A DNA stretch of 64,000 nt. Origin: CAVOOW01 sp963697675 (lineage in GTDB: Bacteria > Actinomycetota > Actinomycetes > JACCUZ01). Positions 53,684 to 63,727 of this stretch are shown piece by piece. Position 1 is the first letter of the stretch. The number at the start of each line of letters is the position of its first letter. The notes under the pieces are model-generated. The model saw only the letters and a list, made by a program, of their open reading frames with translations. It was not told the origin of the DNA and did no database searches. A program made the position numbers and the translations under genes. Location of the stretch: assembly GCA_963697675.1 (NCBI GenBank), contig CAVOOW010000008.1, positions 124,001 through 188,000 of the forward strand. Direction: 5' to 3'.

Positions 53684-53706
53684 GTTTTAGCCTGCAAGGC
53701 GAAAAC
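53684..53706. promoter_or_regulatory. NrtR operator candidate
   Basis: GTTTTAGCC TGCAA GGCGAAAAC forms a 9-bp inverted repeat with one mismatch around a 5-bp spacer, 15 bp upstream of the nrtR ATG and 21 bp upstream of the nadA GTG. Its position overlaps both divergent promoters or start regions, as expected for repression of nadA and autorepression. The A/T-rich ends with GCC/GGC cores resemble NrtR sites described for other lineages. Confidence 0.75.
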
Positions 53707-53726
53707 TTCGACCTGAGGAGTCCGCT

Positions 53727-54689
53727 GTGTCGCAATGGGCCGCAGAGGTTCGCCGCCTCGCCACGAAGCAGGACGCCGTGATCCTGGCCCACAACTACCA
53801 GGCGCCCGAGATCCAGGACGTCGCAGACCACGTCGGCGACTCGCTGGCGCTCTCGCGGCTGGCAGCTGCCGGTGATGCCTCGACGATTGTCTTTGCGGGC
53901 GTGCACTTCATGGCCGAGACCGCGAAGATCCTGGCTCCGCACCGGAGGGTGCTGATCCCCGATGCCCGGGCCGGCTGCTCGCTGGCCGACAGCATCACCG
54001 CCGACCAGCTCCGGGACTGGAAGGACGAGCATCCGGGCGCCTCGTCGTCGCCTACGTCAACACCACCGCCGAGGTGAAAGCCGAAGTCGGACGTCTGCTG
54101 CACGTCGGCCAATGCCGCCGAGATCGTGGCCGGCCTCCCCGCCGGCCGCGAGGTTCTGTTCCTGCCCGACCAGTTCCTGGGGGCGCATGTGCAGCAGGTG
54201 ACCGGACGCCCTGGCATCCACGTGTGGATGGGCGAGTGTCATGTCCACGCAGGCATCTCCGGCGCCGACCTGCGGGAGCGCGTCGCCGCTGCGCCGGACG
54301 CGGAGGTGCTCATCCACCCGGAGTGCGGTTGCGCGACCTCGGCGATGTGGATGGCCGGCACCGGGGATCTGCCGGCCGAGCGCACGCACGTGCTGTCGAC
54401 GAGCGGGATGCTCGAGTACGCCCGCACCGCCGCCGCCGGCCGGGTGCTGGTGGCCACCGAGGTCGGCATGCTCCACCAGCTGCGGCAGGTCAACAACCGC
54501 TCCGTCTTCGAGGCGGTGAATCCGCGGGCAGTGTGCCCGTACATGAAGATGACCACTCCCGAGGCACTGTTGCGCTGCCTGCGCGAAGGCAGGGACGAGG
54601 TGCTGGTCGACATCGACGTGGCCGCCCGAGCCCGTCGCGCAGTCGAGGCGATGATCGCGGTCGGGACACCGTCAGCGGTCGGCGAATGA
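53727..54689 (+). CDS. nadA: Quinolinate synthase NadA (two compensating frame breaks)
   Basis: NadA condenses iminoaspartate with dihydroxyacetone phosphate to quinolinate using a [4Fe-4S] cluster. About 320 aa. GTG 53727 follows GAGGAG. Landmarks: LAHNYQAPEIQDVADHVGDS, GVHFMAETAKILAP, DARAGCSLADSIT (cluster Cys), FLPDQFLGAHV, VWMGECHVHAGI (cluster Cys), IHPECGC, LSTSGMLEY and NPRAVCPYMKMTT (cluster Cys). The frame leaves near 54045 (one missing base, or two extra) and returns near 54080 (one extra), so the intervening AYVNTTAEVKAE is in another phase. The stop overlaps nadB as ATGA. Confidence 0.92.
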
Positions 54690-56342
54690 TGACACCCGAC
54701 GTTCGCGGGCTGCCCGCCACTCACGCCGTACCTGGGAACGGGAGGCGGACGTCGTCGTGGTCGGCGCGGGAGCGGCGGGCCTGTCCGCAGCACTGGCCGC
54801 GGCGACCGGCGGTCGCAGGGTGCTGCTCCTCTGCAAGGGACGTCCTCGGGACGGGAGCGACCGCCCTGGCCCAGGGCGGGCTCGCCGCCGTGCTTGATCC
54901 GGACGACACGTTCGACCAGCACGCAACCGACACGCTCGTTGCCGGTGCAGGACTCGCGGACCCGAGCATGGTCCGCGACCTGGTTGCAGATGCGCCCGCT
55001 GAGATCGCTCGGCTGCGCGGACTCGGTGCGGTCCTCGACGCGGACCCGAGGTCGTCGCACGGCCTCGCTCTCGCGCGCGAGGGAGGGCACCGGCGCGCCC
55101 GGGTCGTCCACGCCGGCGGCGACGCGTCGGGCGCCGAGGTGGACCGCACGCTCGTCAGCGCAGTGCTTGGCTGCGGCTGCCGAAGTGCTCGAGTGTGTCA
55201 TCGCGCTGGACGCCTTGACCGACGCGTCGGGCCGCGTCGTCGGGCTCTCCGTTGCACGAGTCGACCCAACCGGCCGGCTGATCCCAGGAGTTGTACGTGC
55301 GCGTGCGGTGGCGCTGGCCACCGGCGGTCTCGGCCAGGCCTGGGCGACGACGACCAACCCGTCCGGCGCGACCGGCGACGGCCTGGGTCTGGCCCTGCGG
55401 GCCGGCGCCGAGCTCCGCAGCCTCGAGTTCGTGCAGTTCCACCCCACCGTTCTGTGGAGCGGCCCTGGGGCGCGCGGGCGCCAGACCGCTGGTGTCCGAA
55501 GCCGTCCGCGGTGAAGGCGCCGTTCTGGTCGATGCATCCGGCCACCGGATCATGGCCGACGTCCACCCGATGGGCGACCTCGCTCCTCGTGATGTCGTCG
55601 CCGTCGCGATGCACCGCCGGATGTGCGACGCGACGCAGGGCGAGACGACCCACCTCTACCTGGACGCAACCGGGCTGGGTCGCGACGTCCTCGCGCAGCG
55701 GTTCCCGTCCATGCTGGCGGCCTGCCGGGCCGTCGGCATCGACCCGGTGAGCGAACCGGTTCCGGTCGCACCCGGAGCCCACTACGCCTGCGGCGGCGTG
55801 ACCGCAGACCTGTTCGGCCGCACGTCGGTTGCGGGACTGTTCGCGGTCGGCGAGGTCGCCGTCCACGGGTCTGCACGGCGCCAACCGGCTCGCGTCCAAC
55901 TCGCTGACCGAGGCATTGGTCGCCGGCCGGCGGGCGGGCGAGCTGCTTGCCGGGCACCTACCGGCGCGCGGCGGCACTCCGGTGCCCACACCTGGCCGCG
56001 CGGCCGTTCCGGTCGGGAGCCGTGCCGCGACCGCACGTGCCACATCCCGCGACGCCGGTGTGCTCCGCAGTGCCGACGGGCTCGAGAGACTGCTCGACCA
56101 TCTCGCCGGTGTCCCCGGCGCGGCGACCGATCAGCTGACGCTGCCCATCGCGGAGGCCACCGCACTGCACACGGTCTCGACGTTGGTCGGCGTCACTGCG
56201 CTGGCCCGGCGAGAAAGCCGCGGCTGCCACCGTCGTGACGACTTTCCCGAGCAAAGCTCTCGCTGGACGCCTGCCCGTGACCCTTCGGCTCGACGGGGAC
56301 ACGTTGCACGTCCGCACGCCCATCCACGAGTACGCCGCATGA
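54686..56342 (+). CDS. nadB: L-aspartate oxidase NadB (about six frame breaks)
   Basis: NadB is a flavoprotein that oxidises L-aspartate to iminoaspartate, the substrate of NadA. After repair about 550 aa: ADVVVVGAGAAGLSAALAAA (FAD site), TGATALAQGGLAAVL, ARVVHAGGDASGAEVDRTL, ALATGGLGQAWATTTNPSGA, LEFVQFHPTVLW, ALVEA-type VSEAVRGEGAVLVDASGHRI, HYACGGVTADLFGRTSVAGL and GLHGANRLASNSLTEALV, RESRGCHRRDDFPEQ. Breaks lie near 54729, 54840, 55160, 55480, 55865 and 56255. The last lets the frame end RTPIHEYAA at TGA 56340-56342, overlapping the nadC ATG. Everything is conserved, so errors are more likely than decay. FAD-binding and active-site motifs are all present. Confidence 0.9.
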
Positions 56343-57230
56343 CGAGCCTCGGCGACGCAGCCCTCGACGCCCTCACCTCCGCGGGGCTCGACCCGGCCGA
56401 GGTCGAGCGGATCGTCCTCGCAGCACTGTACGAGGACCTCGTCCTGGGGCCGGACCTGACCACGGAAGCCACCGTGCCCGCCGGCGCGACCGGCCACCGC
56501 CGACGTCGTCGCCCGGGAGGCCGGAACCGTCGCCGGCGTTGCGGTTGCCCTCGCGGTGCTCGACGCCGGCGGATTCCCGCTCCAGTCCTCGCACGTCTTA
56601 CGCCATGACGGCGAAGGGGTCTCCCCCGGCGACGCCGTCCTGCGCCTGTCGGGACCGCTCGCGCCGCTGCTGACGTGCGAGCGGACGATGCTCAACCTGC
56701 TGACTCACCTGTCGGGGGTCGCCACCCTGACCCGTCGCTGGGTCGATGAGGTCGCCGGCACCGGCGCGGTGATCCGGGACACGCGCAAGACCATGCCCGG
56801 GTTACGGCACCTCGAGAAATACGCCGTCCGGTGCGGCGGCGGCGCCAACCATCGGATGGCACTCGGGGACGCGGCGCTGGTCAAGGACAACCATGTGGCG
56901 GCCGCCGGAGGGATCGCCGCAGCAGTGCTCGCGGTACGCACTCGTGCACGACACGTCGACCTCGAGGTGGAGTGCGACACGATCGAGCAGGTCCGCGAGG
57001 CCATCGACGCCGGGGTCGCGCTGGTGCTGCTGGACAACATGACCACGAGTGAGATGCAAGAGGCGGTCGCACTGGCCCGCTCCGCGCCCGGTACGCGACT
57101 CGAGGCGAGTGGCGGACTCACCCTCGCCCGCGCGCGGGAGGTCGCCGAAACCGGCGTGACCTATCTCGCAGTCGGCGCGCTCACGCACTCCGCCCCCTCG
57201 CTTGATCTCGGGCTCGACATCCGAGGCTAG
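56339..57230 (+). CDS. nadC: Nicotinate-nucleotide diphosphorylase (carboxylating) NadC (one frame break)
   Basis: NadC converts quinolinate and PRPP to nicotinate mononucleotide, CO2 and PPi. About 296 aa. ATG 56339 overlaps the nadB stop. N-terminal AALYEDLVLGPDLTTEATVP, then a +1 change near 56495 and TVAGVAVALAVLD, CERTMLNLLTHLSGVATLT, DTRKTMPGLRHLEKYAVRCG, RMALGDAALVKDNHVAAAG (PRPP/quinolinate contacts), LEVECDTIEQV, LLDNMT and EASGGLTL. It completes the nadABC operon under NrtR control. Confidence 0.93.
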
Positions 57231-57253
57231 GCTCGGCGTCCAGGAGGCCTCAC

Positions 57254-58239
57254 GTGCCGCTGTTCCGCCGTACCGCAAAAGCCGGTCCACGTCCGCCGCG
57301 CCCTTTGCTGCCGACGAGACGCTCGGCATTCCCGAGGTGGCCGCCGCGCAGGCGCGGGCAGCCGAGGGCGATCTTGACGGCGTGGCCGAGGTCCATCAAG
57401 GTGCAGCGACCATCGGAAACGCGCACGCTGTCCTCCGGCTCGCTGCGGACACGGCACCGTTGGAGCGGGTTGCGACGTGGCGGGCCGGGCGCCAGGGCGA
57501 CCCCCTTGCCGCGACCGTGCATGGCTTGGCGCTGATCACCGAAGCGTGGAGCATCCGGGGACGCGGCCAGGCGGACACTGTGGGCCGCAGCGCGTTCGAG
57601 CGTTTCTGGGAACACCTGCATGCGGCCGAGCGGGAGCTGGAGCATGGCACGAGCGGCTGGAGCGGCGCGCCGAGCGCGTGGACGGGACTGGTCCTCACCA
57701 ACCGGGGGCTGCAGAAGTCGCGTGAGGAGCTCGTGCACCTCTATCGGCAGGGAGTAGCCAGCGGCGGTGCCGACCTGCTCGAGCTGCAGGAGCAGACGCT
57801 GCAGGGTCTGTGCCGGAAGTGGGGTGGTGGCACCGACGACGAGATGTTCACGTTCGCCCGATCGCTGGCCGATCCGAGCAAGCCGCTGCCGGCCAACGCG
57901 CTCGTCTGCATCGGGCATCTCGAGGCGTGGGTCGCTGAGCTCGACGACGGGAAGGTCGACTCCACGTACTTGACGCAGCGGGCTGTGGTCGCCGACGTCC
58001 AGGCGATGGCCGCAAGCGCGTGGCTACCGGGGTTCCCCTCAGACTTCTCCGGGCTCGGGGCGCACAACGTCTTCGCGGTCCTGCTCGCGGGGGTCGGTGA
58101 CCTCGACGCCGCGGCCAAGCACGTTCACCATCTCGGGCGGCGCGTGCGGCAGTGGCCGTGGACCTATCTCGTGCGGCAGGGCTCTCTGCTGGCTGAGCTG
58201 CGAGAGCGCGCCGCGAAGGCCGGCGCGGGCCAGCACTGA
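57254..58239 (+). CDS. Protein of unknown function (one frame break)
   Basis: GTG 57254 after AGGAGG starts a Pro/Arg-rich N-terminus (PLFRRTAKAGPRPP); near 57285 the frame changes (one missing base fits) to PFAADETLGIPEVAAAQARA and continues to 58239, about 327 aa in all. Mostly helical, with LITEAWSIRGRGQADTVGRS, FWEHLHAAERELEHGTSGW, GLVLTNRGLQKSREELVHLY, ELQEQTLQGLCRKWGGGTDD and GHLEAWVAEL: a repeat-like all-alpha fold, possibly TPR/SLR-like. I do not recognise a family. It follows nadC by 23 bp and may be cotranscribed, but no link to NAD synthesis is evident. Confidence 0.6.
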
Positions 58240-58240
58240 C

Positions 58241-58636
58241 TCAGGCCGCGTCGCTGAACAGAACCCGGCGTTGCACCCGAACTACTACCACGTCCCACCA
58301 TCGGTCCAGCACCAGCGCCGGGTGCGGCAGGTGACTGTCGAGCAGGGCTCGAAAGGCGGCGCAGACCGACTGCAGCTCCGGGGCATCCAGCCCGCTGTGT
58401 CGATAGCGGGGTGCGAAGCCGGCCGAGAGCAGCAGCTCATTGCGTTCCCGCAAGGGAACGTCGAGGGTCTCGGCAAGACGGACGATCATGTCGGGCGTAG
58501 GCCGCGACCGACCGGTCTCCACGAAGCTCAGGTGCCGGGTCGAGATCTCCGCGCTCGCGGACAACTGCAGCTGGCTGAGCCTGCGTCGCTCCCGCCAGCC
58601 GCGGATGAGTTCACCAACCGACGATGCCGTCTCCAT
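58241..58636 (-). CDS. XRE-family regulator, truncated before its ligand domain
   Basis: 131 aa from ATG 58636. The helix-turn-helix is clear: LIRGWRERRRLSQLQLSASA, STRHLSFVETGRSRPTPDMI, VRLAETLDVPLRERNELLL. It then enters the MmyB-like domain (LQSVCAAFRALLDSHLPHPA, LVLDRWWDVVV) and stops after about 15 more residues, where relatives continue for about 130. The end abuts the previous gene's stop (1 bp apart), so the C-terminal domain is missing or has been replaced. It is divergent from the SnoaL-like gene, which it may control. Confidence 0.75.
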   Translation of the reverse strand: METASSVGELIRGWRERRRLSQLQLSASAEISTRHLSFVETGRSRPTPDMIVRLAETLDVPLRERNELLLSAGFAPRYRHSGLDAPELQSVCAAFRALLDSHLPHPALVLDRWWDVVVVRVQRRVLFSDAA

Positions 58637-58767
58637 CGTTGTCACGTCGCAAGAGTATGGAGCCGGTTGCGCGTCGTCGATTACCTCACAGGTAATCGAC
58701 GAACGGGCCACGGCAGGGGAGGGTCTGGTCGTACGCAAGAAACGATTCCACTGAAAGGACTTCCGTA

Positions 58768-59121
58768 ATGACCAATCTCGTTGCGAACTATCTCGCCACC
58801 TGGAACGCCGACGACGCAGACGCCCGAGAGCGGCTGCTGACCGAGCACTGGACAGAGCACGCGTCGTACACAGATCCGCTGGCGGCGGCGACAGGCCGCG
58901 CAGCGATCGGAGCGACAGTCGCAGCGGTGCGCGAGCAGTTCCCGGACTTCGTCTTCACCCCCGTCGGCGACGCAGACACGCACCACCAGCAGACCCGCTT
59001 CCACTGGGGCCTCGGTCCGGCCGGCGTGGAACCCGTCGTGATCGGGTTCGACGTGATCGTCACCGACGAGAGCGGACGCATCGACACCGTTCTCGGCTTC
59101 CTGGACAAGGTGCCGGCCTGA
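58768..59121 (+). CDS. SnoaL-like/NTF2-fold small protein
   Basis: 117 aa. ATG 58768 follows GAAAGGAC. The sequence (LVANYLATWNADDADARERL, HWTEHASYTDPLAAATGRAA, FVFTPVGDADTHHQQTRFHW and VVIGFDVIVTDESGRIDTVL) is the polyketide-cyclase/SnoaL-type NTF2-like barrel. Such proteins act as small isomerases, cyclases or ligand binders; many are stand-alone proteins of unknown substrate. Divergent from the XRE regulator, an arrangement that suggests regulation by it. Confidence 0.85.
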   Translation: MTNLVANYLATWNADDADARERLLTEHWTEHASYTDPLAAATGRAAIGATVAAVREQFPDFVFTPVGDADTHHQQTRFHWGLGPAGVEPVVIGFDVIVTDESGRIDTVLGFLDKVPA

Positions 59122-59172
59122 CGCGCAGGCACCGCCTCGGTCGCCGCGCCGACGGGCAGTAGCATCCGGACA

Positions 59173-62050
59173 ATGGACGCGCGTGCGTCAGTCCCTGTCA
59201 TCCGCGGGCGTGCGGCGGAGATCGTGGTCCTCCGCGAGGCCCTGGACCGAGTCGCGTCGGGCCGGCCGTCGATCGTCCTCATCGAGGGCGAGGCCGGGAT
59301 CGGCAAGTCGCGGTTGCTCGGGGCGGCATTCGAGGACGCGCGCAGCCGTGGTATGCAGGTGGTGGCTGGCCGCGCGGAGGAGCTGGAGCAAACTCGCCCC
59401 TTCGGTCTGGTCGCGGGCGCGTTCGGCTGCACGAAGTCGTCGCCGGATCCTCGACGGGCAGCGATCGCCGGGCTGCTGGACGCCGGTGGCGCCGACGAGC
59501 CAGATCCGATCACGGTGACCAGCGACGCCGGTTTGCGCTTCCGCGCGGTCGATGCGTTCGCTGACCTGATGGAGGAGCTCGCGCTGTCCGGGCCACTGCT
59601 GATCGGCGTCGACGATCTGCAGTGGGCCGATCCGTCCAGTCTGCTCACGCTGGCCGCGGTGAGCCGCCGCCTCGACTACCTGCCCGTCGCACTCATCGGG
59701 TGTTTCCGGCCGTCCCCGCATGGCCCGGAGCTGGACCGGCTGGCCGACGTGCTGGAGGCGGGCGGGGGGCGGCGGGTGGCGCTGCATGGCCTCTCCGACG
59801 AGGCGGTGTCGGAGTTGGTGGCGGATGCGGTCTCCGCGCTGCCGGGTGACGGCCTGCTGGCAGGGATCTCAGGGGCTGCGGGCAATCCGCTGTTCGTGAC
59901 CGAGCTGTTGGCGGCGCTTGCCCAGGAGGGCGCGATCGAGACCTCTGGCGGGCGGGCGGACGTGGCGGCGATGGCTCTCCCACCGACGCTGCGGTTGACG
60001 ATCCTGCGCCGCCTCAGCTTCCTGAACGACCAGACACTGCGCGCGCTGCAGGCCGCGGCGATCCTCGGATCCGGCTTCACCGTCACGGAGCTGTCGGTGA
60101 CGATGTCGCGGCCGGCGCTGGAGCTCTCCCTGGTCCTCGCGGAAGGGATCAGGGGCCGCGTCCTCGAGGATGACGTCGACCGCCTCCGGTTCCGGCACGA
60201 CCTGATCCGCGATGCGATCTACGAGGACCTCCCGCTGACGGTCCGCCGAGGGCTGCACCGCGAGGCCGGCCAGCGTCTTGCCGCGGCGGGAGCCCCCATC
60301 CTGCAGGTGGCCGAACAGTTTGCCCGCGGAGCGGCCAACGGAGATGCCGAGGCCATCGGCTGGCTGACCAGGGCATCGCGGGAGGCGGCGCCGACGTCGC
60401 CGGATGCTGCCGCAGATCTCCTGCAACGCGCCATCGGGCTGATGAACCCGGCGGATGACAACCGTGACCTGTTGCTCGCCGAACTGGCCAGCAGGTTGAT
60501 GTCGGCCGGAAACGTCGCGTCGGCGGAGGCTGTGTGCCACGACTTGCTGGACCGCGATCATGACCCGAGGGCTGACGGTCCCGCGAGGATCTGTCTTGGC
60601 CACGCGCTCCTGGTGGGCGCTCGACCAGAGGACGCGCTCCTGGAGCTGGAGCGGGTGGGCCGGTCATCCATGCTGACCAGCGCCGAGCGAGCCAGCGGAC
60701 TGAGCTGGGCCAGCACCGCGCGCAGGTGGCTCGGTGATCTGGACGGCTCCGCGGAGACCGCTCAGAGGGCACTGTCAGTGGCTGTCCCCGCCGGCGAACA
60801 CCTGACCACGGCCATCGCGATGGCCTCGCTCGCCGCCGCGGCCGAGCTGCGCGGCAAGCTGCACGACGCGTTGGCGATCATCGACGACGCAGTGCGCCTG
60901 GCGGACCGAAGCCCCGGCAAGCAGGCGCACCGCTATCCGCTGCACGCGACACGCGGATTCATCCTTGTCGACCTGGACATGTTCCAGGAGGCCAGGTCCG
61001 CGCTCGAAGCTGACCGGCGGATCAGCGATGAGCTCGGCCTCGGCTGGCACCTGCCCGGGTATCAGATGGTGCACTCCGTCGAACGGTTCACCGTGGGGGA
61101 ATGGGACGACGCGATCGCCGAGGTCGAGGCGAGTGTGGAGCTGGGCGACGAGTCAGGCTTGAACTTCGCGCTCGCCGTCGGGCGCGGCATATTGTCCCTG
61201 ATCAGCCTGCACCGCAACGAGCTCGGCCGCGCCCAAGCCGCTGCCGACGCCGCGACGCGTCAGGCCACCGAGACCGGTGCTCGCTACCGCACACAATGGG
61301 CGATCTGGACGCAGGCCCTGCTGCTCGAGGCCGACGGCAGGACCCCGGAGGGACTCGCGACTCTGGCGCAGTGCTGGGACGAGTGCACCCGGCTGGGCTT
61401 GACGCTCGAGTTCCGGATGCTCGGGCCCGATCTCGTGCGTCTCGCCCTCGCCTGCAACGACCGAGGGCGCGCACAGCGACGCGACAGCCCAGGTCGCCGA
61501 GCTCGCAGGCGAGAACCAGGATGTCTCCACGCTGTCCGGAGCCGCGTTGCGCTGCCGGGGACTCGTCGAGGACGACGCCGAGATCCTCCAGGCCGCCGTC
61601 GCCGCCTACGGCCACGGTCCGCGTCTACTGGAGACCGCACTTGCCTGCGAGGACGCAGGGACAGCGTTGGCGCGACAGGGAAAGTCGGACGAGGTCCGTC
61701 TGCTGCTCGACGAGGCGATCAACAACTACGAGCGCCTCGACGCCACGCGAGACCTCGCCCGCGCCGAGGCGGTCTTCCGTGAGCTGGGCATCCGGCGTGG
61801 TCGCCGCGGACCCCGCGGCCGGCCGCAGATCGGTTGGTCCAGCCTCACCCCGACCGAGCAGACGGTCGCCGGGCTGGTTGCCGAGGGACTGTCCAATCCG
61901 CAGATCGGCGACCGGCTCTACATCTCCCGCCGGACCGTGCAAACGCATCTCGCGCACGTTTTCGCCAAGCTGGGCCTCACCTCTCGCACCCATCTCGCTG
62001 CCGAGGTCGCCCGCCGGCAAAGGGCGGCCACGGCCGGGACGGGCGACTAG
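59173..62050 (+). CDS. Large LuxR/AAA (LAL-type) transcriptional regulator (one frame break)
   Basis: About 959 aa from ATG 59173. The N-terminal STAND/AAA module has Walker A LIEGEAGIGKSRLLGAAF near residue 38 and Walker B LLIGVDDLQWADPSSLLTLA. A long helical TPR-like middle runs to about 780. Near 61480 the frame changes by +1 and the C-terminus continues to the LuxR HTH (LTPTEQTVAGLVAEGLSNPQ, ISRRTVQTHLAHVFAKLGL). LAL regulators are ATP-dependent activators, often of catabolic or secondary-metabolite genes. The 41-aa ORF downstream lies about 230 bp away. Target unknown. Confidence 0.88.
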
Positions 62051-62280
62051 CCGAACTGCACAGTCGCGGGCACGGTTGCTCTGACTAGGCCGAACGAGGG
62101 TCGGCCGAACGGTCGGACAAATCTCGCTTTCCCGACGCCGACCTACAAATCGACGCGCCAACGGGGACGATCCCCGCGGCAACGCCGATCGGCGCCGATG
62201 GTCATGAGATGGTCACGTCATGCACTACGAATGGTAATCATTCGCTGACTGCGAGTGAGTTCACGCGGTAGGGAGAGTTC
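62051..62280. other. Intergenic region downstream of the LuxR gene
   Basis: These 230 bp hold no gene I can support. A repeated CCGAACG/GGTCGGCCGAACGGTCGG stretch at about 62091-62120 could form a short hairpin and act as a terminator or operator. The sequence becomes less GC-rich toward 62240, fitting a promoter for the small ORF that follows. With that ORF, the whole gap to the AgaS-type gene is 476 bp. Confidence 0.35.
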
Positions 62281-62406
62281 ATGATTCGCACGACAGTTCT
62301 TCGCTCGGCAGTTGCGGTCTTCAGCTTCGGCGCACTCGCCGCAGTTGTCGGCGCGGGCACGAAATGGTCATTGTCCTTTGTGTTGCCAGACCTGTGGCCG
62401 TGGTAG
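62281..62406 (+). CDS. Possible 41-aa membrane or secreted peptide
   Basis: ATG 62281 follows GGGAGAGTTC at normal distance and encodes 41 residues: a basic start (MIRTTVLR), a hydrophobic stretch SAVAVFSFGALAAVVGAG that looks like a signal peptide or TM helix, and an aromatic end LSFVLPDLWPW before TAG. The small size hides it from usual gene callers. It could be an exported peptide or a single-span membrane peptide. It is convergent with the AgaS-type gene; conservation is unknown. Confidence 0.45.
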   Translation: MIRTTVLRSAVAVFSFGALAAVVGAGTKWSLSFVLPDLWPW

Positions 62407-62526
62407 CCAGCGCGTCGGCCGAACCTGGTCGCAAGTGGGGTTCCTGACCGACCCATGCCGGAGCCCGTGGTCCTCGCGACCGCGGGCTCTCGGCGTTCGC
62501 GCCGTCACCACGACAGCGACGTCAAC

Positions 62527-63727
62527 TCACGTCGGCAGCGGGTGCACCGTGACGCCACGGACGACACGGTTGACCTCGCCATCGGGGAATGGGTTGTCCG
62601 GGGTGAGCCCGCGGTCGAGCGAGAACCGCAGGGCGAGCAGCTGCGCCACCACGACGTAGGGCAGCGCCAGGAGAGCGTCGCCGGCGTCGTCGAGCCCGGT
62701 GATCCGGAGGCCGACCGGCACGGAGTCGGAGTCCTGCGCCGCGACCACCAGGACGTGCTGCTGGCCCAGCGCCAGGCCCAGTTCGGTGACGATGTCCTCG
62801 TCGTAGCGCCGGGTGTAAGCGTCGTTGGACAGGAAGACGACGGCCAGCGTCCGGTCGTCCAGTACCGCCTTCGGACCGTGCCGGAACCCGAGGGACGTGT
62901 CGAAATAGCTGACGACCCGGCCGGCCGTGAGTTCGAGCATCTTGAGCGCGGACTCGCGTGCGAGGCCGCCGAGTGGCCCGCTGCCGAGGTAGACGATCCG
63001 TTCGTAGCCGCGCCCGGCGAGCTCCGCGAGCTGCCGTGATTCGCCGAGCACCTGCTCGGCCGCTGTGGCGAGCCGCTCGGCGAGCTGCTCCGAACCCTGT
63101 GCGTCCTTGGGTGCGAGCACGAGCCAGGTGGCGAGCAGCATGGCGGTGAAGCTGGACGTCATCGCGAACCCGCGGTCGTTGGCCGCTGCCGGCATGAGGA
63201 GCACGAGCGATGTCGCCGACGACTCGTGGTCACGAGCGAGCAGCCCGTCTGCGTTGCACGTCACGACGAGGTGATGCACGCCGGCCCACGCACATGTCGG
63301 CGAGCTGCGTGGCGGCCACGCTCTCCGGGCTGTTCCCGGACCGGGAGAAGGACACCAGCAGTGTCGGCACGTCCTGCGCGAACACCTCGCGCGGGTTCGA
63401 GACGATGTCGGTGGTGGCCACGGCGTCGACCCGGCGACCCAGCGCTCGCGTCAGTGCCGGAGCGAGCACCTCGCCGGCGAACGCCGACGTGCCCGCGCCG
63501 GAGAGCAGGATGCGCAGATCGGTCAGCGCGAGCAGCGGCTCGATGAAGTCGCCGACCGCCTGCGCGCGCTCGGTGACGATCGCAGACACCTCCCGCCACA
63601 CGGCGGGCTGCTGGGCGATCTCGGTCGAGGTGGCCTGCGCCCCACGCGCAGCGAACTGCTCCTCTTCACCCTCCGGAAAGCGGGCTCCCGCGGTCGAGTC
63701 TGCGGAGAGGGGGCTGCTCGTCGTCAC
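62527..63727 (-). CDS. agaS: AgaS-type SIS-domain sugar-phosphate isomerase/deaminase (one frame break)
   Basis: About 400 aa from GTG 63727. The two SIS domains show LSGAGTSAFAGEVLAP, LLVSFSRSGNSPESVAAT and, after a +1 change near 63285, VHHLVVTCNADGLLA, IVYLGSGPLGGLARESALK and FRHGPKAVLDDRTLAVVFLS, matching the tagatose-6-phosphate ketose/aldose isomerase (galactosamine-6-phosphate deaminase) AgaS family. It overlaps the upstream GatZ/KbaZ-like gene as GTGA. Together they point to N-acetylgalactosamine/tagatose catabolism, with the rest of the locus beyond the window. Confidence 0.87.

Noticed and set aside
54686..56342. Programmed frameshifting or decay of nadB
   Set aside because: Six breaks, nearly all insertions, with all motifs intact and similar errors in nearby genes point to sequence error.
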